This document shows, piece by piece, positions 45,405 through 56,223 of a stretch of 64,000 nucleotides of DNA (positions within the stretch are counted from its first letter, which is position 1; each line of letters opens with the position of its first letter). This DNA is from Rosellinia necatrix. Its lineage: Eukaryota; Ascomycota; Sordariomycetes; Xylariales; Xylariaceae. The notes under the pieces are model-generated. The model worked only from the letters and a program-made list of their open reading frames with translations, did no database searches and was not told the origin of the DNA. Both the position numbers and the translations under genes were made by a program. Location of the stretch: contig JAGYVD010000003.1 of the NCBI GenBank assembly GCA_021209875.1, positions 4,898,001-4,962,000 on the forward strand, given 5' to 3'.

Positions 45405-46920
45405 ATGGCCCCAGGACTGTTGAGCATCGTGAATGACAATGGGAGCTATGAGAGAAAGCACCAGGTCGCAGTCATCGGGTCAGGAAACTGGTATGTTATC
45501 CTCGCCCCAGATCCCATGATCACCCTCACCACCTTCACCACTTTCACCACTTTCACCACTTTCACCACTTTCACCACTTTCACCACTTTCACACTTATAC
45601 CACTTATACCACTTATACCACTTATACCACTTACACCACTTACACCACTTACATCAACTATATCACCACCTCCTGCATTATTACGAACCCGGGCTGACGC
45701 TCCATGTTGTTAGGGGCTCGACCATAGCCAAAATCGCTGCCGAGAACACAAAGAAACATCCGGAGCTTTTCGAGGAGCAGGTGCAGATGTGGGTGTATGA
45801 GGAAGAGGTCACACATGACGGACAAACGGAGAAGCTCTCTCATGTCATTAACACACATCACGAGAATGTCAAGTATCTTCCGAACATCAAGCTACCGACC
45901 AACCTCATTGCGAACCCCTCCCTCGAAGACGCTGTCCAGGATGCCTCCATCCTGATCTTCAATCTCCCTCACCAGTTCATCCACCGGATCTGCACCCAGC
46001 TAAAGGGGAAGATTGTACCCTACGCCCGTGCTATCTCTTGCATCAAGGGTGTTGATGTTTCGGATGAAGGCGTGTCTCTCTTCTCGGAATGGATCGGTGA
46101 CGGCCTGGGCATCTACTGCGGTGCGCTTTCCGGGGCTAATCTTGCTTCCGAGATTGCCCAAGAGAAGCTTTCCGAGACAACAATTGCATACGACCCTCCT
46201 CCCATGGATAACTCCCGCAACCCCTCTCGAATTGCCACTCCACGATCTTCCACCCCCGCCCCGGGCGAAAAACGAATCTCGGCTGCGGAGCTGAGCATCA
46301 CGCCCTTGGCAGATATGCAACACCGAGATGCCCGTGGGAGAATTAGCAAGACCCGTCTGACCCCTGTCCCGCCGGAATACCCGCCGCTGGATCATGACAC
46401 ATTCAAGGCTCTGTTCCAGCGGCCCTACTTCCTCGTCAGCATGGTTTCTGACGTAGCCGGTACCTCTCTCGGCGGTGCGTTAAAGAATATCGTTGCCTTG
46501 GCGGCCGGATTTGTTGTAGGGAAAGGCTGGGGAAACAACGCCAAATCAGCTATCATGCGTGTTGGCCTACTGGAGATGATCAAGTTCGGCAAGGAGTTCT
46601 TTGGCGAGACGGTATCTACCGCCACATTTACCGAGGAGAGCGCGGGTGTCGCCGACCTGATTACAAGTTGCTCGGGAGGCCGTAATTTTAACGGCGCCAA
46701 ACTTGCTGTAGAACGGGGCGTCTCGGTTCAAGAGATCGAACAGCAGGAGCTTAACGGCCAGAAGCTGCAAGGAACGAGCACGGCCGCCGAAGTGCACTCG
46801 TTCTTGCAGAAGCACGGCCTAGAGAACGACTACCCGCTCTTCACCGCGGTGCACGATATTTTGGAAGGTAAGAAAACGGTGGATGATATCCCTGCCATTT
46901 TGGCAAAGGCGCAATCGTAG
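45405..46920 (+). CDS. GPD1: NAD+-dependent glycerol-3-phosphate dehydrogenase
   Basis: Exons 45405-45490 and 45714-46920 join in frame to 430 residues. The intron splits the nucleotide-binding loop [15 protein letters not shown]. Other family blocks are [44 protein letters not shown] and the catalytic/substrate segment [31 protein letters not shown], then [18 protein letters not shown] and [30 protein letters not shown]. The enzyme reduces dihydroxyacetone phosphate to glycerol-3-phosphate for glycerol (osmolyte) and lipid synthesis. A 60-residue Pro/Ser/Arg-rich insertion ([12 protein letters not shown] to [11 protein letters not shown]) sits before the catalytic segment. An in-frame ATG at 45279 would add 42 mostly basic, acid-free residues resembling a mitochondrial presequence. 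Intron 1 is filled by a minisatellite. Confidence 0.95.
45530..45655. repeat. 9-nt minisatellite filling GPD intron 1
   Basis: About 14 copies of a 9-base unit in three successive blocks: CACCACTTT-type, then ACCACTTAT-type, then ACCACTTAC-type. The array occupies over half of the intron and lies between the donor and the branch/acceptor region. Confidence 0.94.
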
Positions 46921-47534
46921 ACTGGCACGGCAAGACGGGGGGTTACGGTTTAAGAAAATACAATCTAAGGACGAAGGACTAGACTTAGATGTGATACCCA
47001 GCCGGCGGGATTTTTCGAGATATGACGTTATGACTTGGGAACGGGCTTTACTACATATTTGATCTAATGCACACATATGACTATAGACGCTCGCGCGTTC
47101 GGGGTTTCTACTTGTTCTACTTGTCCACTTATTCAATCTTGTATTTACTAGGTAGTGAACATGAATCTGTGTTTTTAATTCAACAGTATGGCATTGATTC
47201 TATCTACTGTTTACTTCCGCTTTCTTACCAAGCCATGCTCGGAGAACCGGTAGCGATGTGCAAGGGGGTATGTTCCCGCCATCGTGCGCCATAATCGCGT
47301 GATCTATACAATACAATGCAAATGAATATGCTGTTACAAATCTAACCCATGCCGTATAAACGCCAGCACGTCTTCGTTGCGTGTATTCGTATGTTGTACG
47401 ACCTTCTCTCTCCTCCCTTCTTTTTTTTTTTTTTTTTGTTTGTTTTCTGGCTTACCCCCCTTATCTCCCCCCCTTCCCCTTTTTCCCGAAATCTGACCTC
47501 CGTCCAAATTTTTTTTTTTTAAAAAAAAAATCAT
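46921..47534. other. Convergent 3' intergenic region
   Basis: Holds the 3' ends of GPD and of the cyclotransferase gene. Contains T/C tracts at 47419-47440 and 47460-47485 and T then A runs at 47509-47530. No gene seen. Confidence 0.5.
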
Positions 47535-48971
47535 TTAGCCCAGTAACCTATCCTTCTCAGTCGCACTCCCCAGCAGACCACCAGCCTCCTTCTCTGCCGC
47601 CGGTACCATCATCATGATGCCAGCCGACCTAGTCGTCGTCGTCGTCGTCCTAGCGCGACGACGACGACGACGACGAGGGCGCTCGGTACGCTCGCCGTCG
47701 CCGAAGAGGGGGCGGAAGACGGCGTCGTAGGCGGCCCAGAGCAGGTTCATGCAGGCGTTGGTGGCGAGGCCGAGCCAGGCCGGGACGCGGCCGTCGCGGC
47801 GGTCGGCGAGCAGGCGCGACAGGGACAGGACGAGGACGAGGGCCGGGGCGGCGCACAGGAGGAAGAGGGCGCGGCCGGCGCGCTGCCGCGCCGTCGTCGC
47901 CGCGTACGCCGCGAACGACCCCAGGTACGCCCGGTAGTCCGCCGGCAGCCCGTGCTCGCGCGCCCCGTCCCGGATCAGCTTCAGGTACCGCGCCGACGCC
48001 TCCGCGTCGGCGGGCCGGTGGACCGGGCGCGCGAGACGGCGCAGCCAGGTGGGTACCCAGCGGCGCGCACGACCGTTATCGTCGTTATCGTCGTTGTCGT
48101 CGTCAAGGTCGGGTAGGGGCGGCGCGAATAGCGTGTGCGCGAGGAACGGCCGCGGTAGGTCCGGGACCGGCGGATGCTCGGGCACGCGGATCGCGGGCGG
48201 CAGCTCGACGCACGGCGTCAGCACGTCGTGGTAGCCCCGGCCGCCGCCCTCCGTCTTGATGATGTTCGCGTAGTCCTCCGGCGTCACCTCGTAGACGACG
48301 CCGTAGAGGCCCTTGGTCCACGTCGTCGTCGTCGTCGTCGGGCGGGGGGCGCCTTCATCATCGTCACCGCCGTCGTCGTCTCCACCAACGCTACCACTAC
48401 TGTCATAACCATCATCTTCACCGTCGTCTTCGTTCCTCCTCCTGCTCCTCGTCCGTCTCCTACTGCTACTGCGCGGCGATAACGATGATGAGGATGATGG
48501 CGGTGGTAGTAGTGGGGGGAACTTGGGCGGGTTGGGGATCGGGATGGGGAGCTTCCGCGGCCGCGTGTTGGCGAAGCGCGGCTCCATGTACGGGATCCCC
48601 GGCAGGTCGAAGCAGAGGTCGAAGGCCGGCGCCGACACGTTGATCTGGCTCAGCGGGCGGATCTTGCGCATGCCGAGGAACGTCTCGGCGCACAGGTTCG
48701 AGCCGTACGCGAGGTAGAGGATCGTCTTCTCCTCCCTCTCCCCGGCGTCGTCGCCGCCGTCGGCAGAGGCCTGCGCCAGCCGCTCCGGCGACGTCTTGGG
48801 GATGCTGGAGATGGGCGGGTACGACTTGGGCGACGGCGGCGGCGCGACGGCGCGGGTCCACGTCGGCGAGTTCGAGAGCCGCCGCAGCGACGACTGGCCT
48901 TGCTCGGACGCCGCGCCCTCCCCGGCCGCCGTCCGCCCCTCCTCTGCCTTGGTGTCGGGCTGTTTGCCCAT
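47535..48971 (-). CDS. Gamma-glutamylcyclotransferase-like protein with C-terminal membrane region
   Basis: A single exon encodes 478 residues from the ATG giving MGKQPDTKAEEG; an upstream 18-codon extension lacks an ATG. The GGCT-fold signature TILYLAYGSNLCAETFLG is at about 82-100, with the following RKIRPLSQINVSAPAFDLCFDLPGIPYMEPRFAN, and GLYGVVYEVTPEDYANIIKTEGGG further on. These enzymes form 5-oxoproline from gamma-glutamyl peptides; some fungal relatives act in glutathione or epipolythiodioxopiperazine metabolism. Two hydrophobic stretches near residues 360-425 (ALFLLCAAPALVLVLSLS; LATNACMNLLWAAYDAVF) suggest a membrane anchor. The coding DNA is very GC-rich, with CGT/GTC runs encoding Arg, Thr and Asp tracts. 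The catalytic Glu cannot be placed with certainty because of disordered insertions. Substrate is unknown. Confidence 0.85.
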   Translation of the reverse strand: MGKQPDTKAEEGRTAAGEGAASEQGQSSLRRLSNSPTWTRAVAPPPSPKSYPPISSIPKTSPERLAQASADGGDDAGEREEKTILYLAYGSNLCAETFLGMRKIRPLSQINVSAPAFDLCFDLPGIPYMEPRFANTRPRKLPIPIPNPPKFPPLLPPPSSSSSLSPRSSSRRRTRSRRRNEDDGEDDGYDSSGSVGGDDDGGDDDEGAPRPTTTTTTWTKGLYGVVYEVTPEDYANIIKTEGGGRGYHDVLTPCVELPPAIRVPEHPPVPDLPRPFLAHTLFAPPLPDLDDDNDDNDDNGRARRWVPTWLRRLARPVHRPADAEASARYLKLIRDGAREHGLPADYRAYLGSFAAYAATTARQRAGRALFLLCAAPALVLVLSLSRLLADRRDGRVPAWLGLATNACMNLLWAAYDAVFRPLFGDGERTERPRRRRRRRARTTTTTTRSAGIMMMVPAAEKEAGGLLGSATEKDRLLG

Positions 48972-49511
48972 CGTGGCGAATGGTGTGATGTGACGCGATT
49001 GGGTTGGCGTTGGTCTATAATCCAAGAAAGATGAAAGAAAAAGGGGGCTACGCTATACACAAAACAACATCAACAACAACAGTGACAACAACAACAACAA
49101 CAATGGTAGAATGGCGTGATAAAACAGAGAATGATGCTTTCCTCGGCTACAACAGCACGATATAACGCAATACGATGGCTAATTATACGATAGCTGGCTG
49201 GCTGGCTGACTGTTCTCCTTGCTGTATTTTATGGACCGTGGGGACGGACGAATGCGACGTGTTTTCGTCCGCCGTCAGCCTAATTACTTACTGTCTCCCT
49301 TGTTCAAACTTGTTGGGTTGAGTCGACTTACCAATCCCTCTCCAAATCCATGCTTCCCAAGGCCCGGCATGGCGGATTTCCGTCCCTTGTCTAGCCTCGG
49401 AGTTTAATCGACGAGATACTCCGCCTGCGAAGCGAACGTTTCTGTCCATCCGAGCTTGACCAGATGCTCCAAAAAAGAGGGATGCTATCAGAAAACGCTT
49501 CACTTCATAAC

Positions 49512-49562
49512 GATTGTGTTGATTGTGTCGATTGTGTCAATTGTGTCGATTGCGTCAATTGA
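49512..49562. repeat. 9-nt GATTGTGTC tandem repeat
   Basis: Five to six imperfect copies of a nine-base unit (GATTGTGTC and AATTGTGTC variants). Confidence 0.88.
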
Positions 49563-50743
49563 TGATCAACTTCAAATGTTGTCTTCATTTTGCTGTTTAG
49601 TTGCAACAAATGCCCTAACGTTCGACAACCTACAGGGACCTCTCGGCGGGATTTGCTTTGCGGACATGACCAGTAAGTATGGAGGTAAAATGCCTGGAGA
49701 TTGGAAAAGTCTCCGGCTTGGCAAGGATGAAGAATTGCAGCCGATGAGTCAGCTGGCAGCTTCAATTCCCCTGCATCATGTAATGCAATCACTAAAACCG
49801 TCCTTGAAAACGTCACCGTCGCAATTGTGCTATGACGTATGACTAATTATGGGATTATAGAATTCAGATTAAGCCGTCATATAAGGCCAGGGTTGAAAAG
49901 GGCGACAGATACACGACTTATAGGTATAGACACGTGCGAGACAAGAGGGATGTTGTTCCAAAGTTAATATACTCGAAACTACCTGCACTAGGTAGGTTCA
50001 GTGCCAAGTTCGAGCCTAAGCGCTAACTACGCCGGGCCGGGGACGGGAGAACGGCGTTGAAGTGTTCCCGAGAGAGGATCCATCTTTAAAATCTCATTGA
50101 CAACAGCATAGGCAGGTGTAAGAGGCAACCTCGAATTATAGTTTAACAGACTGACTACATGGTACATTTAAATGTGGCTCATTTTCATGTTGCTCTCAAG
50201 ATTGCATTGCGTGACCAGCCTAGTCATAGTTACATTTTGTCACATTCGATAATTGGGTCGGCACTAATTGACGATGAATACACTAGTAACTATTATGTAG
50301 GTACCAACTCGAGTTATGTGACTACCGGATTAGTTGTCCTTTTACTGTTAAACTAAAGGGCCGAATCAAAGCAGAAACTTAATCGGAACCAATAAAGTTT
50401 GACCTGCTAAACTATCAACCAACTCCCGGTCTCTTCGGTCCTTGCACATAGAATACTGGAAGGACATACATAGAAAGATGGGAAAATAGGCCGATCAGTG
50501 TCCGTTTCCGCGAATGGAGAATAAGTTATCTATCAGTTCGACGAATCAAACCGGCGCTCACCTCCCCGGAAATCCTATGTACCCATGATTGACGATTGGG
50601 CGGGCAGGTTGACGCGACTCTCAGTCGAGGCCCTGCCGCTAGAATATTGAGGCGTTATTAGCCCCGAGCGACTATGTATCCATAGCCTGCAGCATGGCTG
50701 GGCAAAACACTCATGCATAATCTATCCACCCAAGGAACGTGGG

Positions 50744-50748
50744 AAAAA

Positions 50749-50811
<63 letters not shown>
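50744..50811. repeat. AAAG tetranucleotide microsatellite
   Basis: About 15 perfect GAAA units, with an A-rich head, in the gene-poor region. The array is a strict purine tract on the plus strand. Confidence 0.97.
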
Positions 50812-51850
50812 GAAAGAGTGCGAGATGGCGTACGCGAACCCCCCGACGGTGACAGACAAATACCATGCTCGGCACGGCACACCACTTATAGTTTGCAATG
50901 GGGCATATATCCAACGGTACAGCGAACTGGGAAAAGCATATAGCACATCAAAATTTTTTAAAGCCACTTAGAGTCCGAAACCCATATGCACACGGGACCA
51001 CGAACCATACTTTTCGTGTCGAAAAGCCACGCTCGCTCGTAAGTCCCGAGTCCGCAAAAAATCATGGCTCCTACTACGTCCCAACACAAGGTCTCGAGTT
51101 TCATGGATGGCGTCGTCGATCGAACCCGAGCCGGTTCGCCAACTGGGCCGGCTGTGCGCGACTTCGTGCCGACAGCGCGCACCGCACGATAGCACGTGCC
51201 CGTCCATCGCCATCGCGCTCCCGCGGTAGTGACCTGCGTGGCACGAAAGTTGGTATGTACTCGTGACAGGCGCATTCCGGCCGCGCTGGGGGGTGGGGGG
51301 AAGGGGGAGGGGAAACCAGATGCTCTCGTCAACCAACGAAGACACGGGGCGCACGGGTGCGGATGGCGTGGCTGACGGAGTCGGAGGCGGACGACTAGCT
51401 GATGGGCGATATAGCTACTGGGAGCTCTAAATGTACATGGTACCTACTGTGAGCGACTTTCACGATATGCCGAAACACATATGGTGTTCGGCGGACCAGA
51501 GAGAGAGAGAGAGTAGAGGGTGGATCTCGGATCCGGACCGTCGGCCTGGGCCCGATATCAAACCCGGTCCTATCTGGGCGGGTTTCCTAATTAAGACGAC
51601 GAGAGGGACATCTTGCTGGCTCAGCGGCCCGCTTCATGAGCCTCGTCTAGGATACACGAGGGCTAGGAAAGAGGTGGGAGGAGATCATCGGCAAAGATCT
51701 GTTGACGCTCCGGTCCGCAGTCTAAGGTGGCATTTGTTTCGCATTGGGGGGGATGTAACAGAGCATGTAATTGGTACTGTAGGCAGGTAGGTAGGTAGTA
51801 GACAGTCGTGACGGGAAAACCTAACCTTTACCCAAGTAGCATAGTATAGT

Positions 51851-51911
51851 GTGTATGTATGTATGTATGTATATATGTATGCATGTATGTATGTCTGTAT
51901 GCATGTACATA
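51851..51911. repeat. TATG tetranucleotide microsatellite
   Basis: Imperfect TATG/CATG array of about 15 units followed by the block around 51940-52000 that contains a self-complementary GGTACCG...CGGTACC stretch. Confidence 0.92.
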
Positions 51912-53703
51912 CTTGTATCTGTTAGTATAATCGGGATTTGAAATCCGTTTAGCCTCGAGGTCGTGACATCGCGGTACCGGGAGACGGTACCGCGGGACGG
52001 CCCTCCCATCTCAATAGGCCCGTTGCGACCTCGGCTCGGGCATTCACACATCATCTTCACACACGTAGTGTGTATGTATCTGCCTACAGAGTACCTACAC
52101 TACCCAGTCACGGCAGTGTGACGTATTCAAACCTCTACTAGCTAGATGCAGGCAGTGTCGAGAAGTGCCATAATTCTGGATAGGCAGGTTGTAACGTGAC
52201 AAATAAAGGACGATGGAAGACTCTTCCACTCGGGGTTTCACAGTACGAGACCTTTTTCCCGCATCGCATCGACATTGCGCCGTCCGTCGACATTGGAGGA
52301 GACTGATGATTGCTTAATAGTGTAGTGTAGGTGGCTAGCTCGTCGTCTGGAAAGCTAGTTGTTAGTGTCCCTTCGCGTCGCAACTCAGTTTCCGTGGTGT
52401 GCATGCACTACATGTGTAGTGTAGCATTGAGCATTGAGCAAGTAGTTAGTGCGAGCAGGGACGGGAGGATTATAAGACGTAGCTTAGCTACTAGCACTAG
52501 TTCTGTAGTCGCCCGCATTGCCATACAGTATTGGTTAAATTAGGTAGTACCCATAGCACATCCTAGACCAAGAAGACGCGATGACGTCGGAATCAAAGTG
52601 TTCTATACCGACTTTCAGCCAACTTTGTACGCTACTTTAATAGTATAGCATGCTAAAAAGCTTCGATTCCAAATATAACCATAATTGATCCTATTCTTTG
52701 ATGCTAGGTAATTACTGTTTGCGCGACCCCATCAGCTCCAGCGCCATGTCTGGTGTCTCAACCCCGCGAAAAGTATGTGCCATGCAGTGCACACAGTATA
52801 TACAGTACATAACTATTGGAAGTGCATATGGATGGAGTTGGTTCGGCAGGGACCTGGGTGAGACATTCAAGCCACAACCGACGAGCTGGAGAGATTATTG
52901 GAGTTGCATGTATTGTCTCGCACGGGCCTAATCACCTGTCGTCTGTCTGTCGCCTTATCAGACAGTAGTGTAGTTCAGGCCCAAGCCAGCCAGCACAGTT
53001 AGACGACGGCCCAGACCGTAGGCCTTGTCTGCAGGCTATGTACTTGGCGACCACCTAGTGCACAGCCGTATAAGTCGTATAGTTGGTAAAGGTCTGCGGT
53101 ATGCGTGCGGGGTGCATGTCACTCATCACTCTGCTCTGTCGGATCAAGTCATTGCAGCTATTCCTTTTGCTAATAATATATAATTATAGCTACCCTTGGA
53201 TGGAAGAATCGCGGAAATCCACAAATAGTGTGCGGAAATGTTTTTTGTTTTGTTTTTTTCTTCCTCGTTCTTAGCTTGGTTAACCCCCCGCGTATCTAGG
53301 TAATTTACGGCATAGTCGTGGCAATCTCGGTTTAGATAGAAGCCAAGGTCATAATTCTAGCGTGCATACACTAGTAGTAACTACATAGTATTCCTCTTTT
53401 ATCTGCCATCCTATCAACGGTTTCCGAAAAACACTTATGATCGACAGTATAGGATTTTAACACATAGCACTAGGGAGATCCGCGGTGGGTACAGTACAGT
53501 GCAGGGTATGGAGCACTCGGCTCATAGTTACACTGCAGCAGCGTAAGTTCTGTGTGGACGGTGAATTGGCTGAATTGGCTGAAAAAGCTATTACGCTAAG
53601 CTGAGATAAGGTTGACATGCCTCGAGCTTATACGGGGGGCCATGTAAGCAATCTTAGCCCACCTGGATCGATCGTTCGGCACTCCTATACGAGCCTTTGA
53701 TCT

Positions 53704-53767
53704 CCCATCAGGTACACACTACTACGTATATTCCATCAGGTATCCCATCAGGTATTCCATCAGGTAT
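53704..53767. repeat. CCATCAGGTA short direct repeats
   Basis: Four copies of a ten-base word, the last three spaced 12 bases apart with alternating TC and CC leaders. Confidence 0.85.
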
Positions 53768-54530
53768 GTTTACTCAACTCTAGAACCCTACTATGGGTGG
53801 CTGGCCATACGTAAGTATATCAGGCAGTATGAGGCTTACTTATACATCCACCCATATCCCCCTGGGTCGTTCATCCCACCCTCTTGGCTTGGGCACATGG
53901 CGATGAGATGGGCAGGAGGGGCGTCTGTGAGGGCATGTCGCACTACGTGCTGGCTACGTACTACGTATAAACGACGTTGGGCATTGCTACAGCGAGCGGC
54001 ATACATGTATATACCCGCAACAGGTCAGCAGAGGATAATGGAATCGCCAGTCTAGGTGGGTAGCTCAGGTCCAAACGGGACAACCCGGACGTCAACGATT
54101 GGCCCAGGTTGACCATAACCCCGGCCCCGGTATTTGAGACTCCTGGTTCAATGATTGCCGAAGCACTATGAGCGGACGACGCCCACACCCCTTTTCGGGA
54201 AACGCTCTGTCTCCATTTCGGGAAGCTGTAGGTCGATGGCGTCGAGCTGAACCAACGACTAGACCAAGTCAGATAGCACGCCATGCATGCATAGCGCAGT
54301 GATTCCTTCGGCGCGAGGCCGAGGAAGCTCCCTAGCGCACCGGGTGGGCCACGCGGGTTTGGGCTGGCGAGGTTGAAGGGGAAAGGAGGCACCAGGCGGT
54401 GTTCAGAAAAAAAAGAAAAGCAAAACGCGACCTGCCCGCCCTCTGACACGCGCGCGATGGCACCCTTCACTCTTCCTCTTCTCTAAACCCTTTCACCGTG
54501 GCCCCCCCCAGCTGGTTAGCTTCTGGAGGC

Positions 54531-54605
54531 AAGGCAAGGCAAGACAAGACAAGGCAAGACAAGACAAGGCAAGACAAGACAAGGCAAGACAAGACAAGGC
54601 AAGGT
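54531..54605. repeat. 15-nt higher-order array just upstream of the SLATT gene
   Basis: Pentamers AAGGC and AAGAC are arranged as a 15-base unit (AAGAC, AAGAC, AAGGC) repeated four times perfectly at 54541-54600, flanked by extra AAGGC units. The array ends about 30 bases before the start codon, so it probably lies in the 5' leader. Confidence 0.95.
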
Positions 54606-54636
54606 GAGCTAGACGTGACTCAGTGGCAGACGATCG

Positions 54637-56223
54637 ATGGCTTCGTTCATATCAGCCGCCATTCGGCTAGTGCTACGCCGGAGGCCAGGCGAGGGCCACA
54701 TGAGCGATGAGCACGCACAGCATCTCGCCGTCCGGCCCCAGGCCCAGGGAGAGCCCGCCGTGTTGATGCCCGCCGCCATGATGCCCGCCGTGCCGGCACC
54801 CGTCGCCAACCCATACATCCCTGGACCTGGCCCCGGACCCGCGGCGGATCATCAACACCGCCCGGTCTACCTCCAGCCCGAGGAAGACCCCCTCACCTTC
54901 TTCCGCCTCATGCTAGGCATCCAGACGACGCCCTACCTCGGCTTCACCCTCTCGAGTCCGCTCGGGACACGCCCGGCGGCCAACATCGGCCTCTACGCAC
55001 GTGTTATCCACTCGGAGCAAAAGGCTAAGGACAGTTTCAAAGTCTTCTCGGTCGTCATCAACGGCTGCTACTTCCTGCAGATCGTTATCGCGGCGGCGCT
55101 GACGGCGCTCGGGGCCGCGCGCGCGAGCTCCGGTGCCGTAACAGCCTTCGGCGCCCTCAACACCGTCATCGCCGGCTTCCTCACCTTCCTCAAGGGCTCG
55201 GGCCTACCCGGCCGGCTCAAGTACTACGGCAACGAGTGGAAGAAGATCCGCGAGTATATCGAGCAGCGCGAGCGCGACTTCATGCGCACGGGGCACAACC
55301 TCGACGTATACGAGGTCATCGAGACCATCGAGAAGATGTACAACAACCTCAAGGCCGACATCGAACTCAACACCCCCGACAGCTACACCTCTCTCACGAA
55401 CCAGCGCCGCGCCGGCGGCATCGACGACAAAGATAGCAAGATCGCCGGCCTCGACATGTCGAAGCTTGAGTCCCTCGCCAGCAAGCTCAAGGGCCTCGAC
55501 GGCGGCAAGCTCGAGAGCCTCGCCAAGGGCATGAACCACCACGAGAAGCGCATCGGCGACGAGGTCGAGCACGCGAAGCAGGACGTCCAGGCCCACGCCA
55601 CCCGCCTCGAGAACGAGGCCAAGGACCGCGAGGCCCAGGCGCGCGCCGCCATCCACGAGGGCAAGCAGACGGCGCGCGATACCATCGACGGCCACGCTGC
55701 GCGCCTTAGCCGCGTCATCGACGAGCACAAGACCACGGCCAGGGACGCCGCCGATAGCCAGGTCACGCGCCTCAGCCGCACCATCGACGAGCACAAGACC
55801 ACAGCCAGGGACGCCGCCGACAGCCAGGTCGCGCGCCTCAGCCGCGCCGTCGATGAGCGCATGACTGCCACCCGGGACGCTGCCGACGGCCACGTCGCGC
55901 GCCTCGACCACGCCGTCGGCGAGCACGGCAGGCGCCTCGACGCCGCGGCCAGCGAGCAGCACGCCCGCGCCCTCGAGGCCGTGTCCGCCACGGGCCGCGC
56001 GGCCCAGGACGGCATCGCCGGCGTCGCGGCCCACGCCGCCGGCTCCATCACCGACCTCGTCCGCGAGATCGGCGACATCCACCGCACGGCCGTCTCCGAC
56101 GGCCGCGGCGCCGCCGCCCAGCAGATCCGGAACCTCGCCCAGCGGCTCGCCGGCCACGACCACAGACACGACGAGCAGCACCCGCCTCCTCCGCCGCCAC
56201 AGCAGCCGAAACCCGAGAAATAA
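54637..56223 (+). CDS. Fungal SLATT-domain two-TM protein with 22-residue repeats
   Basis: A single exon encodes 528 residues. A Pro/Ala/Gly-rich leader (1-80) is followed by a fungal-type SLATT domain at about 84-215: IGLYARVIHSEQKAKDSFKVFSVV, TM1 about 136-160, a tight turn, TM2 about 166-187 (AFGALNTVIAGFLTFLKG), then the conserved LPGRLKYYGNEWKKIREYIEQRERDF. SLATT domains are two-helix membrane modules described as predicted pore-forming effectors linked to nucleotide-sensing conflict systems. Residues 265-335 are helical and charged. Residues 345-432 hold four 22-residue units of the form TARDAADSQVxRLSRxIDEHKT, likely an amphipathic coiled rod, then an Ala-rich helix and a His/Pro tail. 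Base composition is very GC-rich compared with the AT-richer flanks. Met22 (MSDEHAQ) is an alternative start. Function of this protein is unknown. Confidence 0.85.
   Translation: MASFISAAIRLVLRRRPGEGHMSDEHAQHLAVRPQAQGEPAVLMPAAMMPAVPAPVANPYIPGPGPGPAADHQHRPVYLQPEEDPLTFFRLMLGIQTTPYLGFTLSSPLGTRPAANIGLYARVIHSEQKAKDSFKVFSVVINGCYFLQIVIAAALTALGAARASSGAVTAFGALNTVIAGFLTFLKGSGLPGRLKYYGNEWKKIREYIEQRERDFMRTGHNLDVYEVIETIEKMYNNLKADIELNTPDSYTSLTNQRRAGGIDDKDSKIAGLDMSKLESLASKLKGLDGGKLESLAKGMNHHEKRIGDEVEHAKQDVQAHATRLENEAKDREAQARAAIHEGKQTARDTIDGHAARLSRVIDEHKTTARDAADSQVTRLSRTIDEHKTTARDAADSQVARLSRAVDERMTATRDAADGHVARLDHAVGEHGRRLDAAASEQHARALEAVSATGRAAQDGIAGVAAHAAGSITDLVREIGDIHRTAVSDGRGAAAQQIRNLAQRLAGHDHRHDEQHPPPPPPQQPKPEK
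55672..55932 (+). repeat. 66-nt coding repeats in the SLATT gene
   Basis: Four tandem units of 66 bases encode the 22-residue helical repeats. Units two and three are nearly identical in DNA, units one and four more diverged. Confidence 0.88.

Larger units (their letters stand above)
48972..54636. other. Repeat-rich, gene-poor region
   Basis: About 5.7 kb with no supported gene, the largest gap in the window. Besides the arrays listed separately it contains many short frames (for example 51431-51790, 53961-54470 minus) with no recognisable domain, direction or splice partner. Its end is the SLATT gene promoter. Confidence 0.55.

Noticed and set aside
14237..46920. Idea that the window is a secondary-metabolite cluster
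   Set aside because: No synthase, tailoring enzyme set or cluster regulator is present; genes are scattered housekeeping functions.
50713..50943. Lys/Glu-rich frame over the AAAG array
   Set aside because: It is a translated microsatellite.
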